A stretch of 5,551 nucleotides of DNA, from positions 1 to 5,551 of the forward strand of contig JADZBR010000194.1 of the NCBI GenBank assembly GCA_020852035.1, written 5' to 3'. Every line of letters starts with the position of its first letter. Position 1 is the stretch's first letter. The notes beneath the pieces are model-generated. The model did not search any database. It worked only from the letters and a program-made list of their open reading frames with translations, and was not told where the DNA came from. A program made the translations under genes and the position numbers. Positions 5,127 through 5,551 of the stretch are shown here, one piece after another. The stretch comes from Caulobacteraceae bacterium. GTDB lineage: Bacteria; Pseudomonadota; Alphaproteobacteria; Caulobacterales; Caulobacteraceae.

Positions 5127-5270
5127 CTCCCTCCCCGTCGTGGGGAGGGTAGGCCGCCGAAGGCGGGTCGGGTGGGGGTCTTGCCGACTCGCCGCTGCAG
5201 CCGAGACGCCGGAGGGCCCCACCCGTCTCGTCGCTGCGCGCCGATCCACCCTCCCCGCGAGGGGAAGGGA
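5127..5270. repeat. Second inverted-repeat intergenic element (CCCTCCCC family)
   Basis: Imperfect inverted repeat with arms at about 5127-5179 and 5215-5270 filling the gap between the convergent rsgA and phosphomutase genes. In the left arm CCCTCCCC 5129-5136 pairs with GGGGAGGG 5142-5149 (5-base loop), and CCGCC 5154-5158 pairs with GGCGG 5162-5166 around GAA. In the right arm CCCTCCCC 5249-5256 pairs with GGGG 5261-5264 and AGGG 5266-5269, with one bulged A. The arms also pair with each other, for example GGTGGGG near 5171-5177 with CCCCACC at 5217-5223. Either hairpin is placed just after a stop codon on its strand, so it could end or stabilise both transcripts, but there is no U-tract typical of an intrinsic terminator. 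Confidence 0.85.
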
Positions 5271-5272
5271 GA

Positions 5273-5551
5273 TCAGATCTCCTGGTTGTAGGCGCCGATC
5301 TCCGGGCGTTTGGCCAGGCGCGGCTTCACCTCTTCGCGGAAGAGGGCGCGCATGTCGTCCTCCGAGCGGGCGCTTTCGACCACGACCACGATCTCCGGCT
5401 TGTTGGAGGAGGCGCGGACCAGCACCCAGGAGCCGTCCTCCAGCGCCACGCGCACGCCGTTGACGGTGATCACCTCGGTGATCTTCCGGCCCAGGATCGA
5501 GCCGCCGGCCTCGGCCAGGGCCTGGTATTCGGCGACCACGCCGTCGACGAC
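5273..5551 (-). CDS. Phosphomannomutase/phosphoglucomutase, C-terminal part (runs off window)
   Basis: Only the last 92 codons are visible. The frame is open to the window edge (VVDGVVAEYQALAEAG...), and the GTG at 5539-5537 is internal, not a start. The segment corresponds to domain 4 of alpha-D-phosphohexomutases: VNGVRVALEDGSWVLVRASSN is the substrate phosphate-binding loop region, where better-known enzymes have RASNT-x-P and this one has RASSNKP, followed by a hydrophobic strand (EIVVVVES) and the closing helix (SEDDMRALFREEV). These enzymes interconvert mannose- or glucose-6-phosphate and the 1-phosphates, feeding GDP-mannose, LPS and exopolysaccharide synthesis. The catalytic serine and metal-binding loops lie outside the window, so substrate preference (ManB/AlgC-type) cannot be judged. 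It ends AYNQEI with TGA at 5275-5273. Confidence 0.85.
   Translation of the reverse strand, partial: VVDGVVAEYQALAEAGGSILGRKITEVITVNGVRVALEDGSWVLVRASSNKPEIVVVVESARSEDDMRALFREEVKPRLAKRPEIGAYNQEI

Noticed and set aside
5140..5463. A 107-codon + strand frame running from the repeat into the phosphomutase gene
   Set aside because: Arg/Pro-rich translation of repeat and antisense DNA; the opposite strand carries a clear phosphomutase C-terminal domain.
1..5551. CRISPR array, insertion sequence, tRNA or rRNA
   Set aside because: No regularly spaced direct repeats, transposase frame, tRNA-like cloverleaf or rRNA core sequence was found by reading both strands.

Overview
The window is GC-rich, gene-dense DNA from an alphaproteobacterium, most probably Caulobacterales (Caulobacter/Phenylobacterium-like). 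This rests on the codon bias, the wording of the RsgA N-terminus and of the OmpR/EnvZ-type pair, and palindromic intergenic repeats of the kind common in that group. Genus assignment is an inference. I see no transposase, phage gene, CRISPR array, tRNA or rRNA.

Layout. 1-46 is one arm of a palindromic intergenic repeat. 74-679 (+) encodes an exported cyclophilin-type peptidyl-prolyl isomerase. It meets, tail to tail with a 4-base overlap, a two-component operon on the minus strand: an OmpR-family response regulator (2726-2019) followed by its membrane histidine kinase (2019-676), coupled by a TGATG stop/start. The branched-chain amino-acid aminotransferase ilvE (2804-3691, +) is transcribed divergently from the regulator across a 77-base gap with a plausible sigma-70-type promoter and a very strong ribosome binding site. 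3692-4047 is non-coding by normal criteria. It holds a 158-base inverted repeat, then a probable promoter and leader for rsgA. rsgA (4048-5124, +, TTG start) encodes the circularly permuted ribosome-assembly GTPase. 5125-5272 is a second inverted-repeat element between convergent genes. 5551-5273 (-) is the C-terminal end of a phosphomannomutase/phosphoglucomutase whose N-terminus lies outside the window.

The genes are mainly housekeeping: periplasmic folding, signal transduction, amino-acid metabolism, 30S maturation and sugar-phosphate metabolism. They do not form one pathway. The least ordinary part is the rsgA leader. It has a 14-codon Arg-rich open reading frame behind a near-perfect Shine-Dalgarno sequence, an immediate cluster of TGA codons in all three frames, and two mutually exclusive hand-drawn helices, one of which would mask the rsgA ribosome binding site. 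That is the layout of a translational attenuator, but it is only a hypothesis here. The two palindromic repeat families, with the same two-hairpin-per-arm design, are the other notable element.
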